A stretch of DNA of 64,000 nt from Streptomyces katrae (GTDB lineage Bacteria > Actinomycetota > Actinomycetes > Streptomycetales > Streptomycetaceae): assembly GCF_002028425.1 (NCBI RefSeq), contig NZ_CP020042.1:2976001-3040000 (forward strand), in the 5' to 3' direction. The translations under genes and the position numbers were made by a program. Below the pieces are notes generated by a model. It saw nothing but the letters and a program-made list of their open reading frames with translations. It was not told the DNA's origin and did no database searches. Positions 15,584 to 24,800 of this stretch are shown here, in pieces (position 1 is the first letter of the stretch; every line of letters begins with the position of its first letter).

Positions 15584-16471
15584 CTAACGGCTCCCACCGA
15601 CAACGCCCTTGAGGGTCCCCCAGACCACCAGCCGGTACTTGGACGTGTACTCCGGGGTGCAGGTCGTCAGCGTGATGTACGACCCGGCCTCCTCGTACCC
15701 GTACCCGGGCTTCACCCCGCTGCGCGGCACCGGCGCGATCACCCCCACGTCCCCCGGGCTCGTCTCCGCCAGCACCTTCCCCACCACGTACGTGTACCGC
15801 CGTCCCCGCAGGTCGACGGACACCTCGTCCCCCGCCCGCAGCCGGTTCAGGTACCGGAACGGCTCCCCGTGCGTGTTCCGGTGCCCGGCCAGCGCGAAGT
15901 TCCCCTCCGCCCCCGGCTGCGCCGTCCCCGGGTAGTGCCCCACGTAGCCCTTGTCCAGCACGGCCCGCCGGTCGACCCCCTCCGCGACGGGCACGGCCAG
16001 CCCGAGCCGGGGGATCCGCAACACCCCGTACGCCTCGTCCCGCGCCGACCCGGCACCCCCGCCCGCGGGCTTCCCACCCTTCCCGCCGCCCCCGGCCCCC
16101 GCCGAAGCGGACCCGCCGGAGCCCCCACCAGCCCCCTCACCCGAACCCCCGCTAGAACCCCCCTCGACCACCCCTGGAACCTCCCCCACCCCAGACACCC
16201 CAGCCGCCCCCTCTCCTCCTCCCCCTCCCCCTCCTCCCCCTCCTCCCCCTTCTGCCCATCCCCTCTCCAGGGCCCGGACCTGCGCCTGCGCCCCGGCCAC
16301 GGCCTGCCGATTGGTCCACCACACCTGGTGCACCACCAGCAACGCCACCACCACCCCCACCGTGGTCAGGACCTCACCGGCCCCCCACAGCAGCCGCGCG
16401 AACCCGGCCCGGCCCGCCCGCCGACCGCCCCCTTGCACCACCACGCGCACCTGATCCCGCACGGCCGGCAC
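15584..16471 (-). CDS. Class E sortase
   Basis: Membrane-anchored transpeptidase of 295 residues. One N-terminal membrane helix (about 29-50) is followed by a Gly/Ser/Glu-rich linker (about 75-130) and the sortase beta-barrel. The catalytic triad is visible: His197 in LAGHRN, Cys271 in TLTTCTP, and Arg280 in YRLVVWG. Class E enzymes of Streptomyces cleave LAXTG signals and attach proteins to peptidoglycan. Two LAXTG proteins lie 3-8 kb to the left and are likely substrates. GTG at 16471 is used, with GTG at 16462 as alternative. The linker is encoded by short (CCT/CCC)n repeats and may vary in length. Confidence 0.9.
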   Translation of the reverse strand: MPAVRDQVRVVVQGGGRRAGRAGFARLLWGAGEVLTTVGVVVALLVVHQVWWTNRQAVAGAQAQVRALERGWAEGGGGGGGGGGGGEGAAGVSGVGEVPGVVEGGSSGGSGEGAGGGSGGSASAGAGGGGKGGKPAGGGAGSARDEAYGVLRIPRLGLAVPVAEGVDRRAVLDKGYVGHYPGTAQPGAEGNFALAGHRNTHGEPFRYLNRLRAGDEVSVDLRGRRYTYVVGKVLAETSPGDVGVIAPVPRSGVKPGYGYEEAGSYITLTTCTPEYTSKYRLVVWGTLKGVVGGSR

Positions 16472-16518
16472 CCTAAGACTTCCCCCCTCAACTGACCAGC
16501 GGCAGTACGGTGTGAACC

Positions 16519-17520
16519 ATGCGCCCCGACACGCCTGCAGAGCACATCGCCGAAGCCGAGCGCCTCATCCGCACGGCGACCCGCTACCCCGAGGACCAGG
16601 AACCCCTCCTCCTCCAGGCCGCGGCCCACCTCGAACTGGGCGACGCCCGGGATCGCGCGAGCGCGCTCTACGACCGCCTGCTGTCCGCCTCCCCCGCCAA
16701 CCCCCACCTGATCAAGGCCCGCCAGGCCGCGAACCTGTGGGAGTACGGCCACGAGGCCGAGGCCCGCGCCCTGATCTCCGGCATCCGCGCCGCCGCCCCC
16801 GCGGACCCGGCCCCCTGGGAGATCATCGCGGAGGCCCTCGAGGCCCACGACGAGCTCGAAGCCTCCCACGAGTGCTTCACGGAGGCGGCGGCCCTCCTCA
16901 CCTCGGAGGACACCCCCCTCACCCAGGCCACGACCGCGCTCCTGACGGGCCGCCACCGCGTCCGCCGGCTCCTCGCGCTCCCCCACGACGACTGGGACAT
17001 GGTCGCCGACACCCGCCACATCGGCCCGATCCCGCTGGACGAACTCCACGACCCCAAGCGCATCTGGGCCCTGGGCTCCAACGACCCGGCGGAACTCCGC
17101 GCCGAGATCGCCCGCCTGCGCGCCGAACTCGGCGACCGCCGCGCCGCCCTCTCGCGCCCCTTCCCGGTGGCCATCCTCCACTGGCCCGCCCGCGAACTGG
17201 CCGAACTCCTCACCAGCTACCCCACCCTGGCGGCGGAGTACCCCACCCACGAGGCCCACCTGGCAAAGGTCGAGTCCTCCCTGCGCACCCTGGCCGCCTC
17301 GGGCACCACGAACCTCGGCATCGTCACGGCCAGCGTCCCCTCGTACGAGGCCTTCGCCGCATCGGAAAAATCCTCCCCGGCCTCCCCGTCCCTCCTGGCG
17401 GAATACGCCACCACCCTGGCCGCCCGAGGCAAAGCCACCCCCTGGCCCCCCACCCCCACGGCCCCCTGCTGGTGCACCTCGGGCAAGCCGTACGCGGAGT
17501 GCCACGGAGTAAACGGCTGA
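16519..17520 (+). CDS. SEC-C motif protein with TPR-like N-terminus
   Basis: Cytoplasmic protein of 333 residues. The N-terminal 130 residues look like tetratricopeptide helices (EPLLLQAAAHLELGDARDRA, ASALYDRLLSASPANPHLIK). The middle is charged and helical. The extreme C-terminus CWCTSGKPYAECHG is a SEC-C zinc motif (C-x-C...C/H), also found at the end of SecA and many uncharacterised proteins. The motif usually mediates binding to nucleic acid or partner proteins, but no specific role can be given. It starts 47 bases after the divergent sortase gene, so the two may share a promoter region. Confidence 0.75.
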   Translation: MRPDTPAEHIAEAERLIRTATRYPEDQEPLLLQAAAHLELGDARDRASALYDRLLSASPANPHLIKARQAANLWEYGHEAEARALISGIRAAAPADPAPWEIIAEALEAHDELEASHECFTEAAALLTSEDTPLTQATTALLTGRHRVRRLLALPHDDWDMVADTRHIGPIPLDELHDPKRIWALGSNDPAELRAEIARLRAELGDRRAALSRPFPVAILHWPARELAELLTSYPTLAAEYPTHEAHLAKVESSLRTLAASGTTNLGIVTASVPSYEAFAASEKSSPASPSLLAEYATTLAARGKATPWPPTPTAPCWCTSGKPYAECHGVNG

Positions 17521-17632
17521 ACCGAATCTGCCAATAGCTGACCAGACGGGACCCCCCTCAGGCATCAGTGCGCCACATTTCGGCGGTAGTTGTCGGTAGT
17601 CCTTGCTACAACCGAGTGGCGAAGATCCAGCG

Positions 17633-20600
17633 ATGAGTGGGGGTTCCATGTCTTCAGGCGTCCACCCGAGCACGACCAAGCCGACGACCGGCGTGCATGA
17701 AACGCTGATCACGACTGCCCTCGAGGAGCAGCTCAAGGAGCTCATTGCCTCCGGAGCAGTCGTGATCGATGAGCCAGTGAACGCTGACGCGGCGCAGCAC
17801 GTTCTGACACGACACGTGGCTCAGGCTGTCGGGCACATACTGAGGAAACTGGCTCCTGGGGATCGCGTCCGCGCAACCAACGACATCCTCCATTCCTTGA
17901 GTTCTTATGAGGGCGCTCAAGAGTTGACACGCCCCATCGTTGCCGGGCCGCGTCAACTGCTCGCGGTGACAGAGTCCGCCCCTGTGGGGCCGTCGCCAGC
18001 CGCCCCGACCTACGCCGTTCGGCCGTCAACCCCCTTCTCCGACACCGCACTCCTCACGAACTCCCCGGAAGACCCCAACCTCGGAGCAGAGCTTCGAGCA
18101 GAGCTCGCCACGGCAGACCGGATCGACCTCCTGTGCGCCTTCGTCAAGTGGACGGGGCTTCGCCTGCTCGAGAAGCCCCTGAAGGAAGCAGCCGCCCGGG
18201 GCGTTCCCATCCGCGTGATCACCACCACCTACATCGGGGCCACCGAGCGTCGGGCCCTGGACCGGCTGGTGCGCGAGTTCAAGGCCGAGGTGAAGATCAA
18301 CTACGAGCTCCACTCGACACGCCTTCACGCCAAAGCCTGGCTCTTCCGCCGCCGTTCAGGATTCGACACCGCCTACGTCGGCAGTTCCAACCTGTCCAAA
18401 GCGGCACTGCTCGACGGACTGGAATGGAACGTCCGACTCTCCGGTATCGCCACTCCAGACGTGTTGCGCAAGTTCGAGGCTACGTTTGACACCTATTGGA
18501 GCGAGCGGGCCTTCGAGCCATACGACCCTGACCTCGATGCGCAGCGACTGGACGAAGCACTGAAGGCCGCAGGCGGCTCTGGCGACATCAACGCCGCACG
18601 GATGATCAGTCTGTCCGGCCTCGAGATTCACCCTCTGCCCCACCAGCGAGACATGCTGGAGCGCCTTGAGGTAGAACGTACGGTGCACGACCGCCATCGC
18701 AATCTGCTCGTTGCCGCTACGGGCACGGGAAAAACCGTGATGGCGGCACTCGACTTGAAGCACCTGCAAGTCAAGCTGGGTCGTAAGCTGCGCCTCCTGT
18801 TCGTCGCCCACCGCAAGGAAATCCTCGACCAGTCCCTCCGCACATACCAGAACGTCCTCAACGATGCGAACTTCGGCGAATTGCTGTACAGCGGAGAGAT
18901 CCCCCAGGATTGGACTCACGTCTTCGCGAGCGTGCAGTCACTCACCGAGCGGACACTGAACCGTCTCCCCGCCAACCACTTCGATGTCATCGTCATCGAC
19001 GAGTTCCATCACGGCACCTCGCCCACCTATCGAAGAATCGTCGATCACTTTAGCCCTCTCGAACTGCTGGGTCTCACGGCAACGCCAGAACGGATGGACG
19101 GGCTGACCATCCAGGACGAATTCTTCAACGGTCGGATTGCCGCGGAGATGAGGCTGTGGGAGGCTCTCGATAATAATCTCCTCTGCCCCTTCCATTACTT
19201 CGGCATCAGCGACAACACCGATATGAGCGCAGTGGCGTGGAAGCGCGGAGACTACGACACCGCTTCCCTCAGCAGCGTGTTCACCGGCAACGATGCGCGG
19301 GCTCGACTCGTCGTACGGGCGCTCCAGGACAAGCATGGGTCTCCCGAAACCATGCGGGCCTTGGGGTTCTGCGTCTCAGTGGCCCACGCGCAGTTCATGG
19401 CCGACTTCTTCAATCAGGCAGGCTTCCAAGCCGCGGCCCTGTCGGGGGAGACCCCGCGCCCACTCCGCAAGGCGGCGCTCGACGACCTTCGGGCGGGGAA
19501 GCTGAACGTCATCTTCTCCGTGGACCTCTTCAACGAGGGCCTCGATATCCCGGACGTCGATACCTTGCTCCTGCTTCGACCGACTTCCAGTGCCACGGTG
19601 TTCCTGCAACAGCTCGGACGAGGCCTGCGACGCAGCGAAGGCAAGTCCGTGCTCACCGTCCTGGATTTCATCGGCCAGCACCGCAAGGAATTCCGCTTCG
19701 AGGAGCAGTTCCGCGCTCTCACCAATTTGACGCGCAACCGACTGCTCAGCAGCATCGAGCGCGACTTCCCCCAGCTGCCCTCCGGATGCCAGATCCTCCT
19801 GGAGTCGAAAGCGAAGGAGAACATCCTCGCCAACATCCGCAACCAGCTCAACGTCAACGTCAAGCAACTGGCCAGGGAAGTTGCCGCGTACCGCGAGGTG
19901 AAGCTCTCCACCTACCTCGATGAGAGCGGCCGAGACATCAAGGAGATTTACCGCGGGAACGGAAACTCCTGGACCCGCTTGCTCCGACGGGCGGGCTTGC
20001 TGACCACTCCGCCACCCCCGGGCGAGGAAGCCCTACTGAGGCGCGTCGCCTCAGCGTTCCTCCACGTGGACGATCAAGCTCGGGTTCAGGCGTACACGGA
20101 ACTGCTCGCAGACGACGCCCCCACCTATGAGGCTCTCAGTAAGCAAGCACAGGCATATGCCCGCATGCTCTTCTTCTCCCTATGGCCAAAGGGAGGAAAC
20201 TTCTCCAGCTATCAAGAGGCCTTCGACTCCCTGAAGCCCCACGAAGCGTTCCGCGATGAGGTGCGCCAGGTGCTGGCGCACGGACTGGACCGCGTCGAAC
20301 ACGTGCCGTTGCCCCTTACTGGCGACCACGCGCCCCTTCCGCTGGCCGTTCACGCTTCCTACAGCCGGGAAGAGATCCTGCCGGCACTGGGCCAGTCCGT
20401 GATCGGCGGCGGCGTCATGCCGGGGATCTTTCGGGAGGGAGTGACGTGGTGCGAAAACATCCAGACCGATGCGCTACTGATCACCCTGGAAAAGGATGAG
20501 AAGGACTTTTCCCTGCAAACCCGCTACAAGGACTACGCAATGAATGAGGTCCTCTTCCACTGGGAGTCGCAGAACAGGACCTCTGAAGGCTCCCCCACGG

Positions 20601-20815
20601 GGATGCGCTACCAGAACCACGTCAAGAACGGCTCGCACGTGCTGCTCTTCGTCCGACGCTTCAAGTCGACGGACATCGGCGGCCCGCAGGCTTGGATGCT
20701 CCTCGGACCTGCCGACTACGTCCGCCACTCGGGGAGCAAGCCGATGGCGATCGAGTGGAATCTGCATCACGAGATGCCGGCCGACGTGTGGGCGTACTCC
20801 ACCATCGCCAACTGA
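17633..20815 (+). CDS. PLD nuclease-superfamily II helicase fusion with DUF3427
   Basis: Large cytoplasmic protein of about 1060 residues. After an N-terminal helical part comes a phospholipase-D-like nuclease domain with LHAKAW (about 231) and YVGSSNLS (about 247-254). The superfamily II helicase core has Walker A ATGTGKT (about 361), DEFHH (about 455), LTATPER and QQLGRGLRR (about 658). The C-terminal 350 residues correspond to DUF3427. Such proteins are presumed DNA- or RNA-processing enzymes and often occur in defence islands. Codon use is visibly lower in GC than in the neighbours, which suggests transfer. ATG at 17633 is used; ATG at 17648 is possible. Confidence 0.85.
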   Translation: MSGGSMSSGVHPSTTKPTTGVHETLITTALEEQLKELIASGAVVIDEPVNADAAQHVLTRHVAQAVGHILRKLAPGDRVRATNDILHSLSSYEGAQELTRPIVAGPRQLLAVTESAPVGPSPAAPTYAVRPSTPFSDTALLTNSPEDPNLGAELRAELATADRIDLLCAFVKWTGLRLLEKPLKEAAARGVPIRVITTTYIGATERRALDRLVREFKAEVKINYELHSTRLHAKAWLFRRRSGFDTAYVGSSNLSKAALLDGLEWNVRLSGIATPDVLRKFEATFDTYWSERAFEPYDPDLDAQRLDEALKAAGGSGDINAARMISLSGLEIHPLPHQRDMLERLEVERTVHDRHRNLLVAATGTGKTVMAALDLKHLQVKLGRKLRLLFVAHRKEILDQSLRTYQNVLNDANFGELLYSGEIPQDWTHVFASVQSLTERTLNRLPANHFDVIVIDEFHHGTSPTYRRIVDHFSPLELLGLTATPERMDGLTIQDEFFNGRIAAEMRLWEALDNNLLCPFHYFGISDNTDMSAVAWKRGDYDTASLSSVFTGNDARARLVVRALQDKHGSPETMRALGFCVSVAHAQFMADFFNQAGFQAAALSGETPRPLRKAALDDLRAGKLNVIFSVDLFNEGLDIPDVDTLLLLRPTSSATVFLQQLGRGLRRSEGKSVLTVLDFIGQHRKEFRFEEQFRALTNLTRNRLLSSIERDFPQLPSGCQILLESKAKENILANIRNQLNVNVKQLAREVAAYREVKLSTYLDESGRDIKEIYRGNGNSWTRLLRRAGLLTTPPPPGEEALLRRVASAFLHVDDQARVQAYTELLADDAPTYEALSKQAQAYARMLFFSLWPKGGNFSSYQEAFDSLKPHEAFRDEVRQVLAHGLDRVEHVPLPLTGDHAPLPLAVHASYSREEILPALGQSVIGGGVMPGIFREGVTWCENIQTDALLITLEKDEKDFSLQTRYKDYAMNEVLFHWESQNRTSEGSPTGMRYQNHVKNGSHVLLFVRRFKSTDIGGPQAWMLLGPADYVRHSGSKPMAIEWNLHHEMPADVWAYSTIAN

Positions 20816-20834
20816 CCTGGGACGAGAAGGAGCA

Positions 20835-21863
20835 TCACCCCACCCACGGGAAGAGCGGCAGCTGTTGGTGGCCGCGGGCTGTGGCGGTGGGTGGGGTGGG
20901 GCGGGGGGTGGTCAGGGTGAGGAGGGTGCGGAGGGCCGCGAGGACTTCGTCTGGGGTGTCCCGGATCATCGACGGGGTGGCGCTGACCACCAGGACGCCG
21001 TGGGATTCCAGGCGGAGGCGGCGGCGGAGGGTGGCGTGCCAGGCGTCGCGGGTGTAGTGGTACTCCGCCGAGTCGACCTCCAGGGCCACGCCCTCGTCGG
21101 GCCAGTAGGCGTCCGGGCTGGCCAGGAAGGTGCCGTCCGGGGTGTAGAGGCGTGCGTTCCACAGCGGGGTCGGGAGGTCCGTGCCGGTGAGGGCGTCGCG
21201 GGCCTGGGCTTCGGCGACCGAGCGGACCCCGGCCAGGAGTTCCCCGGCGGCGGCGTGGATCGCCGGGCGGGACAGGAGGCGGGCGCTGCGGAGTTCGGTG
21301 TGGAGGTCGTGCGGGTGGCACCAGCCCGACTGGACGACCTGGGCCAGCACGGAGCGGACCCGCTCGGCGCTCGGGCAGCGGGCGGCGAAGTCGGCGGCCG
21401 CGCGGACCGGGCGGGCGCTGGGCACGCCCGAGACGGTCAGGGTGCCCGGCCAGCGGGCGGTCGTCACGGAGCGGACCTGAGGGGTGGCGGTGAGCCGGCG
21501 CGGGCTGCGGATCAGGACGTCGGCCGGGGTCGGCGGGGCGTCGCGGATGCCGAGGAGGGTGAGCGCGGCTCCGCCGGTGAGGGCCGCGGTATCGCCGGTG
21601 AGGGGGTCCGCGGCGGGTTCGGCGGCGTACAGGACGGCGGCCAGGGCGCGTTGGCGGTGGTCGGGAGGGCCCGTCTGGAGGAGGTAGACGCGGGGCAGGA
21701 GACGTTGCCAGGGGCCGCCGGGGCGGATGCGGGAGGTGATGGTGGTGTGGGGGACGCCGGCGGTGGTGAGTTGGTGGCGGGTGGCGAGGTTCAGCTGGCG
21801 GCGGGTGAGGGATGTGGCGGTGGGGGGAGTAGGGGTTGGGGTGCTTGCTTTGTGGGTGATCAT
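20835..21863 (-). CDS. DUF559/AbiEi-like protein with predicted nuclease fold
   Basis: Protein of 342 residues of a type common in actinobacteria. The N-terminus resembles an AbiEi-type helix-turn-helix region (LTRRQLNLATRHQLTTAGVP, WQRLLPRVYLL). The C-terminus resembles the DUF559/Vsr-like PD-(D/E)xK core: PDAYWPDEGVALEVDSAEYH, with the acidic D...E-x-D, followed by RRRLRLESHGVLVV. That suggests a DNA-cleaving enzyme, but no toxin partner is adjacent. It converges on the helicase gene with a 19-base gap, and whether the two cooperate is unknown. Confidence 0.7.
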   Translation of the reverse strand: MITHKASTPTPTPPTATSLTRRQLNLATRHQLTTAGVPHTTITSRIRPGGPWQRLLPRVYLLQTGPPDHRQRALAAVLYAAEPAADPLTGDTAALTGGAALTLLGIRDAPPTPADVLIRSPRRLTATPQVRSVTTARWPGTLTVSGVPSARPVRAAADFAARCPSAERVRSVLAQVVQSGWCHPHDLHTELRSARLLSRPAIHAAAGELLAGVRSVAEAQARDALTGTDLPTPLWNARLYTPDGTFLASPDAYWPDEGVALEVDSAEYHYTRDAWHATLRRRLRLESHGVLVVSATPSMIRDTPDEVLAALRTLLTLTTPRPTPPTATARGHQQLPLFPWVG

Positions 21864-21920
21864 GGCCCCGGTATGCCCGGGGTGGGCGTGTCCAGTCGTC
21901 TCTTTCGGGTGGCGGTGGGG

Positions 21921-22472
21921 TCAGTGCGGGTGGTCCGATCGGCCCGGGTGGTTCGGGGAGAGGAAGACGACCACGTTCGTCTCGGTGCCCGGGAGGGCGG
22001 GGACCTCGTGCCAGCCGAGGCGGTGGTAGGTGGCGACGGTGTCCTCGGCCAGGCGTGAGGTGAGGAGCCACGCGCGGTGTTCGGGGGCGTCGGCGGTGAT
22101 CTCCGTGAGGAGGGCCCGGCCGGTGCCGGTGCCGCGTGCGTAGGCCCGTACGGCCAGTTCGTCCACCTCCAGGGCGCCGACCAGCAGGTCGCGCACCCGG
22201 TCCGGGCCGAGCTGCGCGGCGACCTGGGGATAGCCCCGGCCCCCGGGGAAGGGGGCCGGGGTCAGCCAGGCCGTCGCGAAGCCGTCGACGCCGGCGGGGG
22301 ACTGTACGAAGGCGGTACGGAATCCGGGGCGGCGGACGTCGGTGTGGAGGCGGCCCGCGAACTGGCGAATGGTTTCTGCGTCTTCGTTCCAGGGCGGGGC
22401 GGAGAAGACGTCGGCGTAGGCGTCGAGGAGTTCGTCCGCGAGGTCGAGGACGGCGCGGCCGTAGGAGATCAC
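21921..22472 (-). CDS. GNAT family N-acetyltransferase
   Basis: Acetyltransferase of 183 residues. The acetyl-CoA site is in VDELAVRAYARGTGTGRALLTEI, with the R/Q-x-x-G-x-G/A pattern as RGTGTG. Late strands appear in RAWLLTSRLAEDTVATYHRLGW and NVVVFLSPN. The substrate is unknown; such small stand-alone enzymes modify amines of metabolites or antibiotics. Start is GTG. It is transcribed toward the DUF559-like gene and is separated from it by 57 bases. Confidence 0.82.
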   Translation of the reverse strand: MISYGRAVLDLADELLDAYADVFSAPPWNEDAETIRQFAGRLHTDVRRPGFRTAFVQSPAGVDGFATAWLTPAPFPGGRGYPQVAAQLGPDRVRDLLVGALEVDELAVRAYARGTGTGRALLTEITADAPEHRAWLLTSRLAEDTVATYHRLGWHEVPALPGTETNVVVFLSPNHPGRSDHPH

Positions 22473-22647
22473 GAGCGGCTCCGGGGGTGGGTGGATGGGT
22501 GGGGAAGGCGGGTGGTTGCCGAGTGTGGGTGAAACCGAAAGTAGGTGACGGGGGCGCGGAACCTGCGGATAGGAGGAACCCGGCGTGTGCCGACAAATCG
22601 GCCGTCGTGTGTGCGTGTCGCGGGGCGGCGCCGGGCGTTGAGCAGCC

Positions 22648-22824
22648 GTGGACAGACTGCTGCTGGTGGCGGGCCGATGTGCGCTCGCCTTCCTTCTCGT
22701 CCTCGGGGTCGTGGCGCTGCTGCCGCGCGCGGTGCGCGAGGCGCTGCCCGACGCCGTGGTGGGCGGGGCCGTGCTCGCGCTGGGAGCGGTGGGTGTCCGC
22801 CGGGGTTCCAGGCGTCCGCGTTAG
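22648..22824 (+). CDS. Small two-helix membrane protein, hypothetical
   Basis: A 58-codon frame starting with GTG encodes LLLVAGRCALAFLLVLGVVA and, after a short charged turn, AVVGGAVLALGAVGV, then RRGSRRPR. The helix-loop-helix hydrophobicity and basic tail suggest a real small membrane protein. The ribosome site (GAGCAG) is weak and no family was recognised. It precedes another small membrane protein on the same strand. Confidence 0.4.
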   Translation: MDRLLLVAGRCALAFLLVLGVVALLPRAVREALPDAVVGGAVLALGAVGVRRGSRRPR

Positions 22825-22915
22825 CCTCATGAGTAGTTCATCGCATGACATGACTTATCTGGCGCGTACGTGGATTTGTGTGGTGCGTACGTCTGACACG
22901 ACGAGGGAGTTCGAC

Positions 22916-23215
22916 ATGGCGCGGGTACCGAGTTCCGCGGTGGCGGCAGCCGGGCTGATCGGCGGCTACGCCGTCGCCCGGTGGACGAAGAAGCGCCCCC
23001 TGGGCGGGGTCGTGCTCGGCGCCGCCGGGATCGTGGCCGGCCGGGAGTGGCACCGCCGCGGCGGGGTCCCGGCGGCGGCCGGTCTGGGGGCGCTGTACCT
23101 CGCGGGCTTCGCGGGGGCGCATCCGCTGGCGAAGAAGGTCGGCGCGTGGCCGGCGGTGGCCGGGGCGGCCGGCGTCGTCGCGGCGACGGCGTGGGCGGTG
23201 TCCGACCGGGGGTGA
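22916..23215 (+). CDS. Small hydrophobic protein, hypothetical
   Basis: Protein of 99 residues rich in Ala/Gly/Val. GAGGGAG lies 6 bases before the ATG, a strong start. Hydrophobic stretches VAAAGLIGGYAVARW, LGGVVLGAAGIVAG, GLGALYLAGFAGAH and AVAGAAGVVAATAWAV alternate with short basic turns, so it is probably a membrane protein with three or four short helices. No family function was recognised. Confidence 0.65.
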   Translation: MARVPSSAVAAAGLIGGYAVARWTKKRPLGGVVLGAAGIVAGREWHRRGGVPAAAGLGALYLAGFAGAHPLAKKVGAWPAVAGAAGVVAATAWAVSDRG

Positions 23216-23393
23216 CCCCGCCCGGGGGGCGGGGCGGCGGGGTCGCTGGCCATTGCCCCCCCTTGAGGGGGAGGCGGGGCGGTGGCGGGGCGGTGGCGGG
23301 GTATGCCGGTCGCCCTCCGCCTGTACCGCACGCGACCGGCACCGAAATGCCGGACGGGACGGGCCGATGGTCGGGGTCCCGGTGGGGCGGCGG

Positions 23394-24701
23394 CTAGGCG
23401 CCGAGCGTGCGGGAGACCGTGTAGATCAGGAGGCCCGCCAAGGCGCCGACCACGGTGCCGTTGATGCGGATGAACTGGAGGTCGCGGCCGATGTGGGCCT
23501 CGATCTTGCGGGAGGTGTGTTCCGCGTCCCAGGCGGCCACCGTGTCGGTGATCAGGGAGGTGATCTCCGTGCGGTACGTGGTGACCACGTAGACCAGCGC
23601 GCCCTCGATCCAGCCCTCCACCTTCGCCTGCAGGCGGCCGTCCGTCGCCAGGCGGGCGCCCAGGGAGATCAGGGAGGAGCGGACGCGCAGGCGCAGTTCG
23701 CTGCGTTCGTCCTCCGCCGCCGAGATGATCATCGAGCGGACCGCCGTCCACGCCGACGCGATCACGTCCTGCACCTCGCCCCGCGCCAGGACCTCCGACT
23801 TCAGCCGTTCCACCCGGGCCCGCGTCTCCGTGTCCGCCTGGAGGTCCGCCGCGAAGTCCGTCAGGAAGCGGTCCACCGCCCCGCGCGCCGGGTGGCCCGG
23901 CATGTCGCGCATCTCCGTGACGAACCGCAGCAGCTCCTTGTACACCCGGTCACCGACCTTGCGGTCGACGAAGCGCGGGGTCCAGCCCGGGGCGCCGCCC
24001 TGGACCGCGTCCATGACGGAGTCCCCGTGGGTGACCAGCCAGTCGTGGGCCTTGGCGCAGATCAGGTCGACCGCCCGGTGGTGCCCTCCGTCGGCGACGA
24101 CGCGCTCCAGGGTCTTGCCGATGCCCGGCGCGATCTCCGCCGCCTCCGCCCGGCGGGTGATGGCCTCGCCGACCACGGCCTGGACGTCGGAGTCGCGCAG
24201 GACGGTGAGGGCGCCGCGCAGGGCGGTGGCCAGTTCCGCCGTGACCCGGTCGGCGTGATCGGGCTCGGCCAGCCAGGCGCCGAGGCGGCCGCCGATGCCC
24301 AGGGCGTGCAGCCGGGCGCGTACGACGTCGGCGGAGAGGAAGTTCTCGCCCACGAACTCCCCCAGCGAGACCCCCAGCTGGTCCTTCTTCGTGGGGATGA
24401 TCGCCGTGTGGGGGATGGGCAGCCCCAGGGGGTGGCGGAAGAGGGCCGTCACCGCGAACCAGTCGGCGAGCGCGCCGACCATGCCGGCCTCCGCCGCGGC
24501 GGCGACGTATCCGGCCCAGCCGCCCGCCCCCCAGACCTGCTGGGCGCATGTGGCCAGGGCGTAGACCACCGCGACGACGATCAGCAGACCCGTCGCGGTC
24601 GTCTTCATGCGGCGGACGCCCCGCCGCCGCTCTTCGTCCGCCTCGTTGAAGACGAACGCGCCGCGGGCGGATGGGCCCGCAGCCGGTCCCGGTTCCTTCA
24701 T
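23394..24701 (-). CDS. DUF445 family membrane protein
   Basis: Protein of 435 residues. After a 45-residue charged start, TATGLLIVVAVVYALATC is a membrane helix, followed by AEAGMVGALADWFAVTALFRHPLGLPIPHTAIIP, the hallmark of DUF445 (YjiN/YheB family). A long helical central domain ends in a second hydrophobic segment (RINGTVVGALAGLLIYTVSR) at the C-terminus, so the body probably lies in the cytoplasm between two anchors. Function is unknown. The ATG at 24701 is chosen because GGAG precedes it by 6 bases. Confidence 0.82.
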   Translation of the reverse strand: MKEPGPAAGPSARGAFVFNEADEERRRGVRRMKTTATGLLIVVAVVYALATCAQQVWGAGGWAGYVAAAAEAGMVGALADWFAVTALFRHPLGLPIPHTAIIPTKKDQLGVSLGEFVGENFLSADVVRARLHALGIGGRLGAWLAEPDHADRVTAELATALRGALTVLRDSDVQAVVGEAITRRAEAAEIAPGIGKTLERVVADGGHHRAVDLICAKAHDWLVTHGDSVMDAVQGGAPGWTPRFVDRKVGDRVYKELLRFVTEMRDMPGHPARGAVDRFLTDFAADLQADTETRARVERLKSEVLARGEVQDVIASAWTAVRSMIISAAEDERSELRLRVRSSLISLGARLATDGRLQAKVEGWIEGALVYVVTTYRTEITSLITDTVAAWDAEHTSRKIEAHIGRDLQFIRINGTVVGALAGLLIYTVSRTLGA

Positions 24702-24800
24702 GTGGTGCTCCTGCCTTCCCCCGATGGCCGGTTTTGTCTGCATAGCATCCGACTCCCGGGAGGGCCGGGGAGTTCCCGGCGCGCCGCCGGCCGGGTCCCG

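Noticed and set aside
16200..16260. CCT/CCC run in the sortase gene considered as a separate repeat element
   Set aside because: It stays in frame as the Gly/Glu linker of the sortase and lacks any repeat-element structure beyond low complexity.
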